DNA of 5,120 nt from Lysobacteraceae bacterium (GTDB lineage: Bacteria; Pseudomonadota; Gammaproteobacteria; DSM-19610), in assembly GCA_020201295.1 (NCBI GenBank), contig JAIVHA010000089.1:1-5120 (forward strand). Reading direction: 5' to 3'. The notes beneath the pieces are model-generated. The model had not been told where the DNA came from and did not search any database. It saw only the letters and a list, made by a program, of their open reading frames with translations. Shown in pieces: positions 1-5,120 of this stretch. Numbering within the stretch: position 1 is the first letter of the stretch; each line of letters starts with the position of its first letter. Made by a program: the position numbers and the translations under genes.

Positions 1-16
1 TAAGCCGGAAGATGCC

Positions 17-102
17 CGTCATTGCGAGGAACGAAGTGACGCGGCAATCTCCAACTGACTGATTTCATGGTAGGAGATTGCCGCGCTTCGCTCGCAATGA
101 CG
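17..102. repeat. Imperfect inverted repeat (MITE-like palindrome)
   Basis: The outer arms pair perfectly over 12 bases (17-28 with 91-102, CGTCATTGCGAG and its complement). The inner arms pair perfectly over 13 bases (40-52 with 73-85). They are separated by unequal unpaired stretches of 11 bases on the left and 5 on the right, with a 20-base loop at 53-72. Palindromes beginning CGTCATTGCGAG and containing GGCAATCTC are, from memory, scattered as non-coding repeats in several bacterial groups, so this is probably one copy of a dispersed family. I see no open frame that belongs to it. The 16 bases to its left show nothing recognisable. The asymmetry between arms suggests decay or a small insertion in the left arm. 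Confidence 0.75.
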
Positions 103-117
103 TTAAGTCAGTGCCAT

Positions 118-311
118 TCGACTTAGGACTGATCTCGGCAACTGCTCCATGCGTTGCTCTACCTCCTGCATCCATGCAGTCGTACTGCGCCGGGGGGAGA
201 GCGGTCCATTTTTCCGATCCTTTTCGTCGAATAGCTACGGCTATTCTCCCCAAACGATCGAAAAACTGTCCTCGCTCTCCCCCCTTGCTCGCTACGATCG
301 CCTAAGTCCGA
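118..311. repeat. Composite palindromic repeat next to the modA stop
   Basis: This block is a nested imperfect inverted repeat. At the centre GAATAGC (229-235) pairs with 240-246 around a TACG loop. Further out, 12 bases starting with six Gs (192-203) pair perfectly with 273-284, and the stretches between (TTTTTCCGATC on the left, GATCGAAAAA on the right) are nearly complementary. The outermost match is ACTTAGG (121-127) with CCTAAGT (301-307). The left half carries about 49 extra bases between the outer and middle arms, including its own small palindrome CTGCAT-CC-ATGCAG (166-179). It ends only a few bases from the modA stop codon. The short open frames crossing it on both strands follow the palindrome and resemble no protein, so I do not call a gene. 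Together with the 17-102 repeat it fills the only gene-free stretch longer than 300 bases (1-318). Confidence 0.65.
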
Positions 312-318
312 CAGGCTC

Positions 319-1092
319 CTAGCGGTCCGGCAGGCGGTATCCGTCCGCCAGGATGATCGCCGCGGCCACGGGGTCCTGGCGTATCCAGTGCAGGAACCGT
401 TGCGCGGTTTTCGGGTTCCTGGCCGTGGTCAACAGTACCACTTCCTGGCGAATCGGCGGGTAATCGTCCGGCCGGGGTAGCCAGCGCGAACCAGGGCCGT
501 GGCGGCGTTCGTGGTCGATCACCTGGGACAGGGCCACGAAGCCCGCTGGCGCATTGCCGGTGACGAGGAAGTTGAAGGCCTGGCCGACACTCTGCCCGCG
601 CACCAGCTGGTCCGGCGCCAGGCGGATGTCATGCCGCTCGAGCACGGCCATGGCGGCGCTGCCATAGGGTGCGATACGGGGATTCGCCATGGCGAGCCGC
701 GGGTAGTCGTCGCTTTTCAGAAAGGCCAGCCCATCCTGCGGGATCCGCCCCGCAGTGGGGCTCCACAGCACCAGTACCCCCTCGGCATAGACGAAGGGAC
801 TGTCAGGCAGGGCATGGCCGGAACGGACCAGGTCCCGGCTGCGCCGGTCATCGGCACTGAAGAAAAGGTCGAAGGGCGCGCCCTGGCGGATCTGGGCGTA
901 ATGCTTTCCCGAGGCGGCACTGCTGATGATCAGGCGGGTGCCGGTCTCCCGGGCATAGGCCTGCCCCAGTCGTTCCAGGGTGGCCGCGAAATTGGCGGCC
1001 ACCGCCGCGCGCAGCTCGGCGGCGGCGAGCTGCGCGCCAAGCCATGACAGCAGGGACGCGAGCAGCAGGATCCTCAGGAGGAATTTCGTCAT
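319..1092 (-). CDS. modA: Molybdate ABC transporter substrate-binding protein ModA
   Basis: The 257-residue product is a periplasmic solute-binding protein that captures molybdate (possibly tungstate) and delivers it to the ModBC permease. Residues 1-25 form a signal peptide: a short basic start, a leucine-rich core and a cleavage site after LAAA. The mature protein opens with the ModA-like strand AAVAANFAATLERL (29-42). It carries the SSAASGKHYAQI oxyanion-loop region (57-68), GAPFDLFFSAD (71-81), ANPRIAPYGSAA (136-147) and QSVGQAFNFLVTGNAPAGFV (167-186), all in family order. Length is typical for the family. The gene starts 18 bases after the hprA-like stop, so it probably shares that transcript. 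The Shine-Dalgarno match is weak, and a small hairpin (1105-1119) spans the upstream stop codon. No modB or modC follows; the next 300 bases are repeats. The VAANF subtype matches the ModA branch seen in many proteobacteria. The family call is firm, the exact ligand is inferred. Confidence 0.93.
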   Translation of the reverse strand: MTKFLLRILLLASLLSWLGAQLAAAELRAAVAANFAATLERLGQAYARETGTRLIISSAASGKHYAQIRQGAPFDLFFSADDRRSRDLVRSGHALPDSPFVYAEGVLVLWSPTAGRIPQDGLAFLKSDDYPRLAMANPRIAPYGSAAMAVLERHDIRLAPDQLVRGQSVGQAFNFLVTGNAPAGFVALSQVIDHERRHGPGSRWLPRPDDYPPIRQEVVLLTTARNPKTAQRFLHWIRQDPVAAAIILADGYRLPDR

Positions 1093-1110
1093 GGCACAAG
1101 GGGTCGGGTG

Positions 1111-2061
1111 CTACACCCGGTTGCGCGCCGCGCCGCGCTGGAAGGCCTGCACGTTGGCCGCCAGTTCCGCCACCAGGCGCTGGCGCGACTCGACGCTGGC
1201 CCAGGCGATGTGGGGTGTGACGATGAGGTTAGGCAGACCGGCCTCGAGCAGGGGGTTGCCGCTGCGCGGTGGTTCCTCGGCGAGGACGTCGAGGGCGGCG
1301 CCGCCCAGCCGCCCGCTCTCCAGGGCCTGCCGCAACGCAGTCTCGTCCACCATGCCGCCGCGGGCGGTGTTGATGAGGATGGCGCCAGGCTTCATGGCGG
1401 CCAGTTGCGCGGCGCCAATCAGATTGCGGGTCTGCTCCGTGAGCGGGCAGTGCAGGCTCAGCACATCCACCCGTGGCAACAATTCCATGAGAGGGATGCG
1501 CCCCGCCTGCGGTGCGCCGCCCGGGCGCTGGGCCAGCAGGACCTCCATGCCGAAGGCCTCGGCCACTCGTGCCACGCCCTTGCCCAGTTCCCCATAGCCC
1601 ACGATACCCAGGGTCTTGCCCGCCAGTTCATGGATCGGTGGCTCGAGCAGACAGAAATGGGCCGCCCGCTGCCAGTCCTCCCGGTCCATGCGCGCGGCGT
1701 ATTCCCGGCTGTGGCGCACCAGGGCCAGCAGCTGGGTGAAGACATGCTCCACCACCGAGGGTGTGGCGTAGGCCAGCACATTGCTCACCGCGATGCCCCG
1801 TTCACGGGCGGCTTCCAGGTCCACATTGTTGGTGCCGGTGGCGGCGATGCAGACCAGGCGAAGATTTCGTGCCTGGCGCAGCGGATTGCCGTCCAGGCGC
1901 ACCTTGTTGCTGATCACCACCTCGGCGTCGACGATGCGTTCAGCCAGCTGTTCCGGGCGGGTCTCGGGATAGGAGCGCCAGTGGCTGAAACAGCCTTCCA
2001 GCGTGGACAGGTCCAGATCCCCCGCATCCAGCGAACCCTGGTCGAGCAGAACCCCTTTCAT
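1111..2061 (-). CDS. D-2-hydroxyacid dehydrogenase (glycerate/hydroxypyruvate reductase type)
   Basis: This 316-residue cytosolic oxidoreductase should interconvert a 2-keto acid and a D-2-hydroxy acid with NAD(P)H, with hydroxypyruvate/glycerate or glyoxylate/glycolate as likely pairs. It shows the full family layout: a split catalytic domain at both ends and a central Rossmann domain with GYGELG (155-160). The substrate-loop region is ATGTNNVDL (74-82). The catalytic residues are visible: Arg234 in NTARGGMVDE, Glu263 in DVLAEEPP and His284 in TPHIAW. After the second Rossmann strand the sequence reads LLAQRPGG (175-182), with Gln where many NAD-specific relatives have an acidic residue, so cofactor preference is uncertain. 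I chose the ATG at 2061 because homologous proteins begin near MKGVLLDQ and AAGGGA lies 10 bases upstream; an in-frame ATG at 2088 would add nine unconserved residues. modA follows after 18 bases. A glycerate dehydrogenase (hprA-like) name is reasonable, but substrate cannot be read from sequence. Confidence 0.92.
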   Translation of the reverse strand: MKGVLLDQGSLDAGDLDLSTLEGCFSHWRSYPETRPEQLAERIVDAEVVISNKVRLDGNPLRQARNLRLVCIAATGTNNVDLEAARERGIAVSNVLAYATPSVVEHVFTQLLALVRHSREYAARMDREDWQRAAHFCLLEPPIHELAGKTLGIVGYGELGKGVARVAEAFGMEVLLAQRPGGAPQAGRIPLMELLPRVDVLSLHCPLTEQTRNLIGAAQLAAMKPGAILINTARGGMVDETALRQALESGRLGGAALDVLAEEPPRSGNPLLEAGLPNLIVTPHIAWASVESRQRLVAELAANVQAFQRGAARNRV

Positions 2062-2285
2062 AACAGTGTTGTCCCTTTTTGCGAGCATGAATGAATCAGT
2101 GCTTTCTTATATCCCTATATTCCATGACCTGTTTGGAGCCAGAGGGTTCGGTCCATCGATTGAGTTGTCTCAATGTACCGTGCCGTAGAGCAGGGAAACT
2201 TTTTATCCGCAGCATGATCTATAGTTTCTATTGTGCCAGCGGTCGAGCGCGGTGCAATCAAACGGAACAGAAGTAGGAGAAGGGC
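2062..2285. promoter_or_regulatory. Divergent intergenic region with candidate promoter elements
   Basis: This AT-richer gap separates the minus-strand hprA-like gene from the plus-strand PilZ gene, so promoters for both probably lie here. Toward PilZ, TATAGT at 2220-2225 is a fair -10 candidate, but no good -35 box sits at the usual distance. Toward hprA, the TATAGG and ATATAA stretches (2107-2119) are possible -10 sites, also without a clear partner. A 16-base palindrome, ATTGAGTTGTCTCAAT (2159-2174, six-base arms around a four-base loop), lies between the two and could be an operator. All of this is pattern reading; only the PilZ ribosome-binding site AGGAG (2275-2279) is strong. Confidence 0.3.
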
Positions 2286-2642
2286 ATGGAGCATCGTCAC
2301 ACCACTCGAGTACCGCGGCACATCAACGCACTGATCTACCGGCAGGGTCTGCCGGTGCAGGTGGGCCGCACCCGTAATATCAGCAGCGAGGGTGCGTTCC
2401 TCGAGACTGGTCAACTTCAGGGGCCGCTACCGGATTGCCTGGAACTGGAATTCCTTTCCGGCATGGAATCGGTCGAACGCTTTCGACTCAAGGCCCTGGT
2501 GGTGCATCGGCATCCCACTGGCATCGGCATCGAATTCGCCTGGCTGGATCCGCGTGCCGAACAGAGACTGCGGGACTGCCTGCGGCACAGTCCCCCGCCA
2601 GTAGAGCGATTGCCTCAGGCCGAAGCGATAGGCTATGGCTGA
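2286..2642 (+). CDS. Single-domain PilZ protein, probable c-di-GMP receptor
   Basis: The 118-residue cytosolic protein is almost entirely one PilZ domain, a beta-barrel that binds the second messenger cyclic di-GMP and alters partner proteins in motility, polysaccharide export or adhesion. Both ligand motifs are present: RHTTR (4-8) matches RxxxR near the N-terminus, and NISSEG (31-36) matches the [D/N]xSxxG motif. The strand pattern continues through LELEFLSG (52-59), RFRLKALVVH (65-74) and GIGIEFAWLD (79-88), followed by a helix (89-100) and a Pro-rich tail. The start is well supported by AGGAG six bases before the ATG. It is the only plus-strand gene here and appears monocistronic. Its last 10 bases overlap the end of the convergent Nudix gene. 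No partner or output domain is visible, so the process it controls is unknown. Confidence 0.9.
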   Translation: MEHRHTTRVPRHINALIYRQGLPVQVGRTRNISSEGAFLETGQLQGPLPDCLELEFLSGMESVERFRLKALVVHRHPTGIGIEFAWLDPRAEQRLRDCLRHSPPPVERLPQAEAIGYG

Positions 2643-3187
2643 TCGCCCATGGGGCGGGTGATTTCGCCCACATGGGTAGCGGACTGGTGGCGGCCCTGAT
2701 CCCGGTCGGAAAAATACTGGCGCAGGGTCTTTTCCATCACCGGGAAGGCGAGGGTTTCCCAGGGGATGTCCTGTTCCCGGAACAATTCCACCGCCAGGCT
2801 TTCCGGACCTGCTTCATAGGCCGGCTCGATCAGGGGGCCGCGGAACACCATGTACACCTGGCTGATGTGCGGAATGCTGTACACGGCGTAGAGGGACTGG
2901 ATATCCACCCGGGCGCGCGCCTCCTCCCAGGTTTCGCGCAAGGCCGCCTCGCGGGTGGATTCACGATTCTCCATAAAGCCGGCGGGCAGGGTCCACAGGC
3001 CGTGGCGCGGCTCGATGGCGCGGCGGCAGAGCAGGATCCTGTCTTCCCATTCTCCGATGCAAGCGGCGACGATCTTGGGGTTTTCGTAGTGGATGGTGTG
3101 GCAGACGGTGCATACGTGGCGCGGCAGGTTATCGCCTTCCGGAATGCATTGTTCCACCGGCTGGCCGCAATGGCTGCAATAGTTCAT
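2633..3187 (-). CDS. Nudix hydrolase with N-terminal zinc ribbon
   Basis: This 184-residue cytosolic enzyme should cleave a nucleoside diphosphate linked to another group (for example a dinucleotide or nucleotide sugar) using divalent metal. The N-terminus is a zinc ribbon with CSHC (4-7) and CTVC (26-29), followed by GTIHYENPKIV-like sequence (THYENPKIV region, 31-40). The Nudix box runs from Gly70: G-x5-E76-x7-R84-E85-x2-E88-E89, so all metal-binding glutamates are kept. The glycine normally found after the EE pair is Arg91, a substitution I believe occurs in this zinc-ribbon subgroup. YSIPHISQVYMVFRG (103-117) is the expected following strand. The ATG at 3187 has GGAG eight bases upstream, embedded in the end of the RibD-like gene only 4 bases away, which implies an operon. 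It is related in layout to NudC but shorter. The specific substrate cannot be assigned. Confidence 0.92.
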   Translation of the reverse strand: MNYCSHCGQPVEQCIPEGDNLPRHVCTVCHTIHYENPKIVAACIGEWEDRILLCRRAIEPRHGLWTLPAGFMENRESTREAALRETWEEARARVDIQSLYAVYSIPHISQVYMVFRGPLIEPAYEAGPESLAVELFREQDIPWETLAFPVMEKTLRQYFSDRDQGRHQSATHVGEITRPMGDQP

Positions 3188-3191
3188 CGGC

Positions 3192-3967
3192 TCACTCCGA
3201 ATAACGGCAGTCGTAGCTGGCGATCAACTGGCTGGCACCCTGCGGTGCGTGGTTGTCCAGGAACAGTCCGACGGGCTCCAGTGTCACTGGCCGGGTGAGC
3301 ACCGGCCCCCAGTTGAGGGTGTCGAATTCCATGCCACCGAGCAGGCGGTGGACCTGGGTAAGGTAGAGACGGTCGAGGACCCGGCCGCGCAGCAAGGTGT
3401 TCAGCCTTCCACGGCCATCCCCTTGCCAGCCTGCAACAGACCGATGCCGGCGGCCTGGGTGAGATTGCGGGCGCGTTCGAGATCATTGCCAGCACCGATG
3501 GCGAGGTACAGGTTGCGGTTCGGGTAGCCCTGCAGGGCGGCGACTGGGATGTCCAGGCTGTTGCTCAGCACGACGACATCGGGTTGTGCCGAGAGCCCCT
3601 GTTGCAGGCGCCAGTCGCGCAGGTCGGCGAAATCCTTCGTGGGGCCCACGGGCAGTTGATCCTGGTGTTCGCCGGTTTGCGCCTGGCGGAAGTAGCGGGC
3701 ACTGGTGATGAGCACATCCGCCTGAGCGGCCAGTTCCTGAAACAGGCGCCAGTCACGGGCATTGCCGATGGCCGGCGGTACCTGGTGCGTGCTGTGGTCA
3801 GGACTGGGCAGGGCAATGCGGCCATCGATGCTGCTGACATAATTGCTGTAGACGAAGGGCCGCGCGGTGCTGCCGCGCTGCTGCAATCCCTCGTTCAGGT
3901 ACAGGCCGTGTAATTCCCGCGAATCACCGGTGGGGGGCAGCAGCTGGATGACGGGTAAGTGATACAT
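3192..3967 (-). pseudogene. RibD C-terminal/DHFR-like reductase, frameshifted
   Basis: Two adjacent frames together make one RibD C-terminal-domain protein of about 258 residues, a family of NAD(P)H-dependent reductases that includes the pyrimidine reductase of riboflavin synthesis. The 5' part (3967 to 3401) gives 188 residues with FVYSNYVSSIDGRIA (38-52), matching the family's SxDG motif, then ADVLITSARYFR (83-94), and ends at MAVEG followed by TGA, exactly where the family has its EGG motif. The -1 frame picks up at once (about 3404 to 3192) with LNTLLRGRVLDRLYLTQVHR, the expected next helix and strand, through to a natural C-terminus 4 bases before the Nudix start. There is no slippery heptamer at the junction, so programmed frameshifting looks unlikely. 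It is either a recent inactivating indel or a sequencing error. The ribosome site upstream of 3967 is weak. It lacks the deaminase half of true RibD, so it need not make riboflavin. Confidence 0.8.
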
Positions 3968-3998
3968 AGGGCCATTCTACTCAATCGCCGCGAAGATG

Positions 3999-4082
3999 GC
4001 CCTGTAGGAGCGGGCTCTGCCCGCGAAGGGCCGATAACGAGCCGGCCGGCCTGTTCGCGGGCAGAGCCCGCTCCTACAGGGC
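3999..4082. repeat. REP doublet (REPIN-like) hairpin
   Basis: Two inverted copies of a REP sequence form 29-base perfectly complementary arms (3999-4027 and 4054-4082) separated by 26 bases. Each copy has a GTAG tetranucleotide (4004-4007; complement at 4074-4077) followed by its own palindrome GCGGGC-TCT-GCCCGC (4010-4024 and 4057-4071). GTAG plus an internal GC-rich palindrome is the known signature of REP elements spread by RAYT transposases in gammaproteobacteria, and an inverted pair is the REPIN arrangement. No RAYT gene is in the window, so the element would be mobilised in trans. It lies 4 bases beyond the spermidine-synthase-like stop and 31 bases before the RibD-like start, where it could stabilise the upstream mRNA end or end transcription. 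Confidence 0.88.
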
Positions 4083-4086
4083 GGTG

Positions 4087-4887
4087 TCAGCCAAGCAGGA
4101 ACCGCAAGCGGAACCGGTTGCGGCGACGCAGGCGGTCCAGGTAGCCGGGATAGTCGATGCCAAAGCGCTGGAACAAGGCCCCGGCGGCGGTCTTCAGGGT
4201 GTTGAGGCGCTTGACCGGGAAGGCCTGGGTCAGGCCCAGGGCAATGAGGTTTCCGCAGTCGCCAAGGGGTAGTTCCAGCACCTGGCCGTCACAGGCCTGC
4301 TTGAGCCGCTTGATGTGCTGGCGACATACATTGGGGCGGCTGGCCCAGAGGTTGACGCTGAGCACGCCACCCGGCGCGAGCCGTTCCCGGCAGCGCGCGA
4401 AGAAGGCGGCTTCTTCCAGTTCACCGTCCATGCCGGTGGCGCTGAAAAGATCCACCAGGATCAGGTCGAAGGTCTCCCTGTCCGGTCGGGCGAGGTAGTC
4501 CAGGGCGCTGTCGGTATGGATTCGCAAACGCGCGTCGCTCGGCAGGGCGAAGAACTCCCGTGCCGTTTCCACGACCGTGGCGCGCTGTTCCACCGCCAGG
4601 ATCTGGCAGTCAGGAAAGTGGTGGTGCAGGAAGCAGGCCAGGGAACCGCCCCCCAGGCCGAGCAGCAGCACCTTGCGCGGCGCCGGCTGAAACAGCAGGG
4701 CGGCGGTCATGGCCTGGGTATAACTCAGCACCAGCACCTGGGGATTGTCCAGTAGCATGCAACTTTGCTTGGCGCGGGTACCGAAGTACAGGGTGCGGGT
4801 CACGCCGTCCTCGATTACCTCGACGATGCCCTTGTCATCCTGGGCGCGGTGCAGGGTACGGTGGGGCAAGGCTTCCATGGCGGGCAT
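4087..4887 (-). CDS. Spermidine synthase-like protein (aminopropyltransferase/methyltransferase fold)
   Basis: The 266-residue cytosolic protein has the Rossmann-type fold shared by spermidine synthases and SAM-dependent methyltransferases. A short N-terminal beta region (GIVEVIEDGVTRTLYFG, 20-36) precedes the nucleotide-binding core VLLLGLGGGSL (73-83), the acidic ribose contact AVEQ (98-101), HTDSALDYL (124-132) and LILVDLFSATGMDG (142-155), then GGVLSVNLWA (173-182). True SpeE enzymes have a DSTDP-like stretch where this protein has DLFSATG, so aminopropyl transfer to putrescine is doubtful; a related role in a spermidine-synthase-like subgroup is more likely. The C-terminus is strongly basic (RLRRRNRFRLR, 252-262). 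I chose the ATG at 4887; a second ATG at 4878 is possible. The frame stays open to 5082, but that extension crosses the terminator and the iscU end and is not protein-like. It is transcribed alone, flanked by a terminator upstream and the REP doublet downstream. Confidence 0.85.
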   Translation of the reverse strand: MPAMEALPHRTLHRAQDDKGIVEVIEDGVTRTLYFGTRAKQSCMLLDNPQVLVLSYTQAMTAALLFQPAPRKVLLLGLGGGSLACFLHHHFPDCQILAVEQRATVVETAREFFALPSDARLRIHTDSALDYLARPDRETFDLILVDLFSATGMDGELEEAAFFARCRERLAPGGVLSVNLWASRPNVCRQHIKRLKQACDGQVLELPLGDCGNLIALGLTQAFPVKRLNTLKTAAGALFQRFGIDYPGYLDRLRRRNRFRLRFLLG

Positions 4888-4950
4888 TGTACCGTTTTCC
4901 CGGCAGCTGCCGCGTGCCGTTGATGGCGTCAGGCCTGTCTGTGCACCGGG

Positions 4951-4979
4951 AAACGAAAACCGGGCCGTGCGGCCCGGTT
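4951..4979 (-). terminator. Intrinsic terminator of the iscU transcript
   Basis: A perfect nine-base stem, AACCGGGCC (4958-4966) with GGCCCGGTT (4971-4979), closes a four-base loop. Read on the minus strand, the stem runs into TTTT, then CG and TTT, giving a modest but usable U-tract. It begins 21 bases after the iscU stop codon and lies upstream of the spermidine-synthase-like gene, so it should end transcription coming from the isc side and isolate the next gene. Confidence 0.85.
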
Positions 4980-5000
4980 CGTGGCGAAGGCCGAAGAGCC

Positions 5001-5120
5001 TCAGCTGGCCTTTGCCACGCCCTGCTTGCCCTGGTAATCGGCGATGGCGGCCTTGATGGCGTCCTCGGCCAATACCGAGCAATGTACCTTCACCGGCGGC
5101 AGGGCCAGTTCCTCGGCGAT
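5001..5120 (-). CDS. iscU: Iron-sulfur cluster scaffold IscU, C-terminal fragment
   Basis: Only the last 39 residues and the TGA stop are inside the window; the rest lies beyond the right edge. The fragment reads IAEELALPPVKVHCSVLAED and then AIKAAIADYQGK, nearly identical to the C-terminus of proteobacterial IscU, the scaffold on which IscS-derived sulfur and iron are assembled into 2Fe-2S clusters. It contains LPPVK, the known recognition motif for the HscA chaperone, and the His-Cys pair matching E. coli His105-Cys106, a cluster ligand cysteine. This argues for IscU rather than the SufU type. A short extra tail, GVAKAS, ends the protein. The stop is followed directly by an intrinsic terminator, so no iscA, hscBA or fdx gene lies downstream on this transcript, unlike the common iscRSUA-hscBA-fdx order. 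Confidence 0.95.
   Translation of the reverse strand: MAEELALPPVKVHCSVLAEDAIKAAIADYQGKQGVAKAS

Noticed and set aside
65..305. Short open frames on both strands in the left repeat region
   Set aside because: They follow the palindromic repeats, have no good ribosome-binding site and resemble no protein family.
1108..2094. Long plus-strand open frame of 328 codons opposite the dehydrogenase
   Set aside because: It mirrors the minus-strand gene, is rich in His, Gln and Ala as expected of an antisense GC-rich frame, and has no recognisable domain, while the opposite strand has a complete catalytic set.
2435..3298. Plus-strand open frame of 287 codons across PilZ and the Nudix gene
   Set aside because: It is out of frame with PilZ and antisense to the Nudix hydrolase, whose zinc ribbon and Nudix box are clear.
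3192..3395. Independent small gene starting at TTG 3395
   Set aside because: Its sequence is the missing C-terminal part of the RibD-like reductase just upstream, so it is better explained as the far side of a frameshift.
3401..3412. Programmed frameshifting in the RibD-like gene
   Set aside because: No slippery heptamer or obvious stimulatory structure is seen at the junction; an indel or sequencing error is simpler.
3973..3978. TAGAAT on the minus strand as a -10 box for a leaderless RibD-like transcript
   Set aside because: It sits 5 bases before the ATG with no recognisable -35 box at the right distance, so support is too thin.
4888..5082. N-terminal extension of the spermidine-synthase-like protein to 5082
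   Set aside because: The extension crosses the intrinsic terminator and the iscU 3' end in another frame and reads as low-complexity Arg/Gly-rich sequence; the ATG at 4887 begins the family-like protein.

Overview
The window is a GC-rich bacterial segment that reads like a gammaproteobacterial chromosome. The IscU C-terminus, the GTAG-type REP palindromes, and the mix of a PilZ protein, a zinc-ribbon Nudix hydrolase and a D-2-hydroxyacid dehydrogenase all fit that group. A Chromatiales-like or Pseudomonas-related lineage is plausible, but the genus cannot be fixed from this sequence. No phage, plasmid or CRISPR signature is present, and every recognisable gene is a housekeeping or metabolic type.

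Layout, left to right. Positions 1-318 hold no convincing gene; they are a cluster of two different imperfect inverted repeats lying directly downstream of modA. Next come two minus-strand genes transcribed as a likely pair: a D-2-hydroxyacid (glycerate-type) dehydrogenase (1111-2061), followed after 18 bases by modA, a periplasmic molybdate-binding protein (319-1092). A roughly 220-base divergent intergenic region separates this pair from a plus-strand gene for a single-domain PilZ protein (2286-2642). The PilZ 3' end overlaps by 10 bases the 3' end of the convergent Nudix hydrolase gene (2633-3187, minus).

Upstream of the Nudix gene in the same operon is a RibD-C/dihydrofolate-reductase-like reductase (3192-3967, minus). 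Its reading frame is broken near 3401-3406, so it is either a pseudogene or carries a sequencing error. Next is a near-perfect REP doublet (3999-4082) with 29-base inverted arms. It sits 4 bases beyond the stop of a spermidine-synthase-like methyltransferase-fold gene (4087-4887, minus). A strong intrinsic terminator (4951-4979) then separates this gene from the C-terminal end of iscU (5001-5120, minus), which runs off the right edge.

How the genes relate: only hprA-like/modA and RibD-like/Nudix look co-transcribed, and neither pair is an obvious pathway. ModA would need ModBC from outside the window. IscU would need IscS, HscA and HscB from outside; its visible LPPVK motif is the known HscA recognition site. 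I found no convincing new biological system. The points most worth a second look are the three palindromic repeat structures, the broken RibD-like gene, the spermidine-synthase-like protein that lacks the usual catalytic motif, and an iscU that ends its transcription unit.
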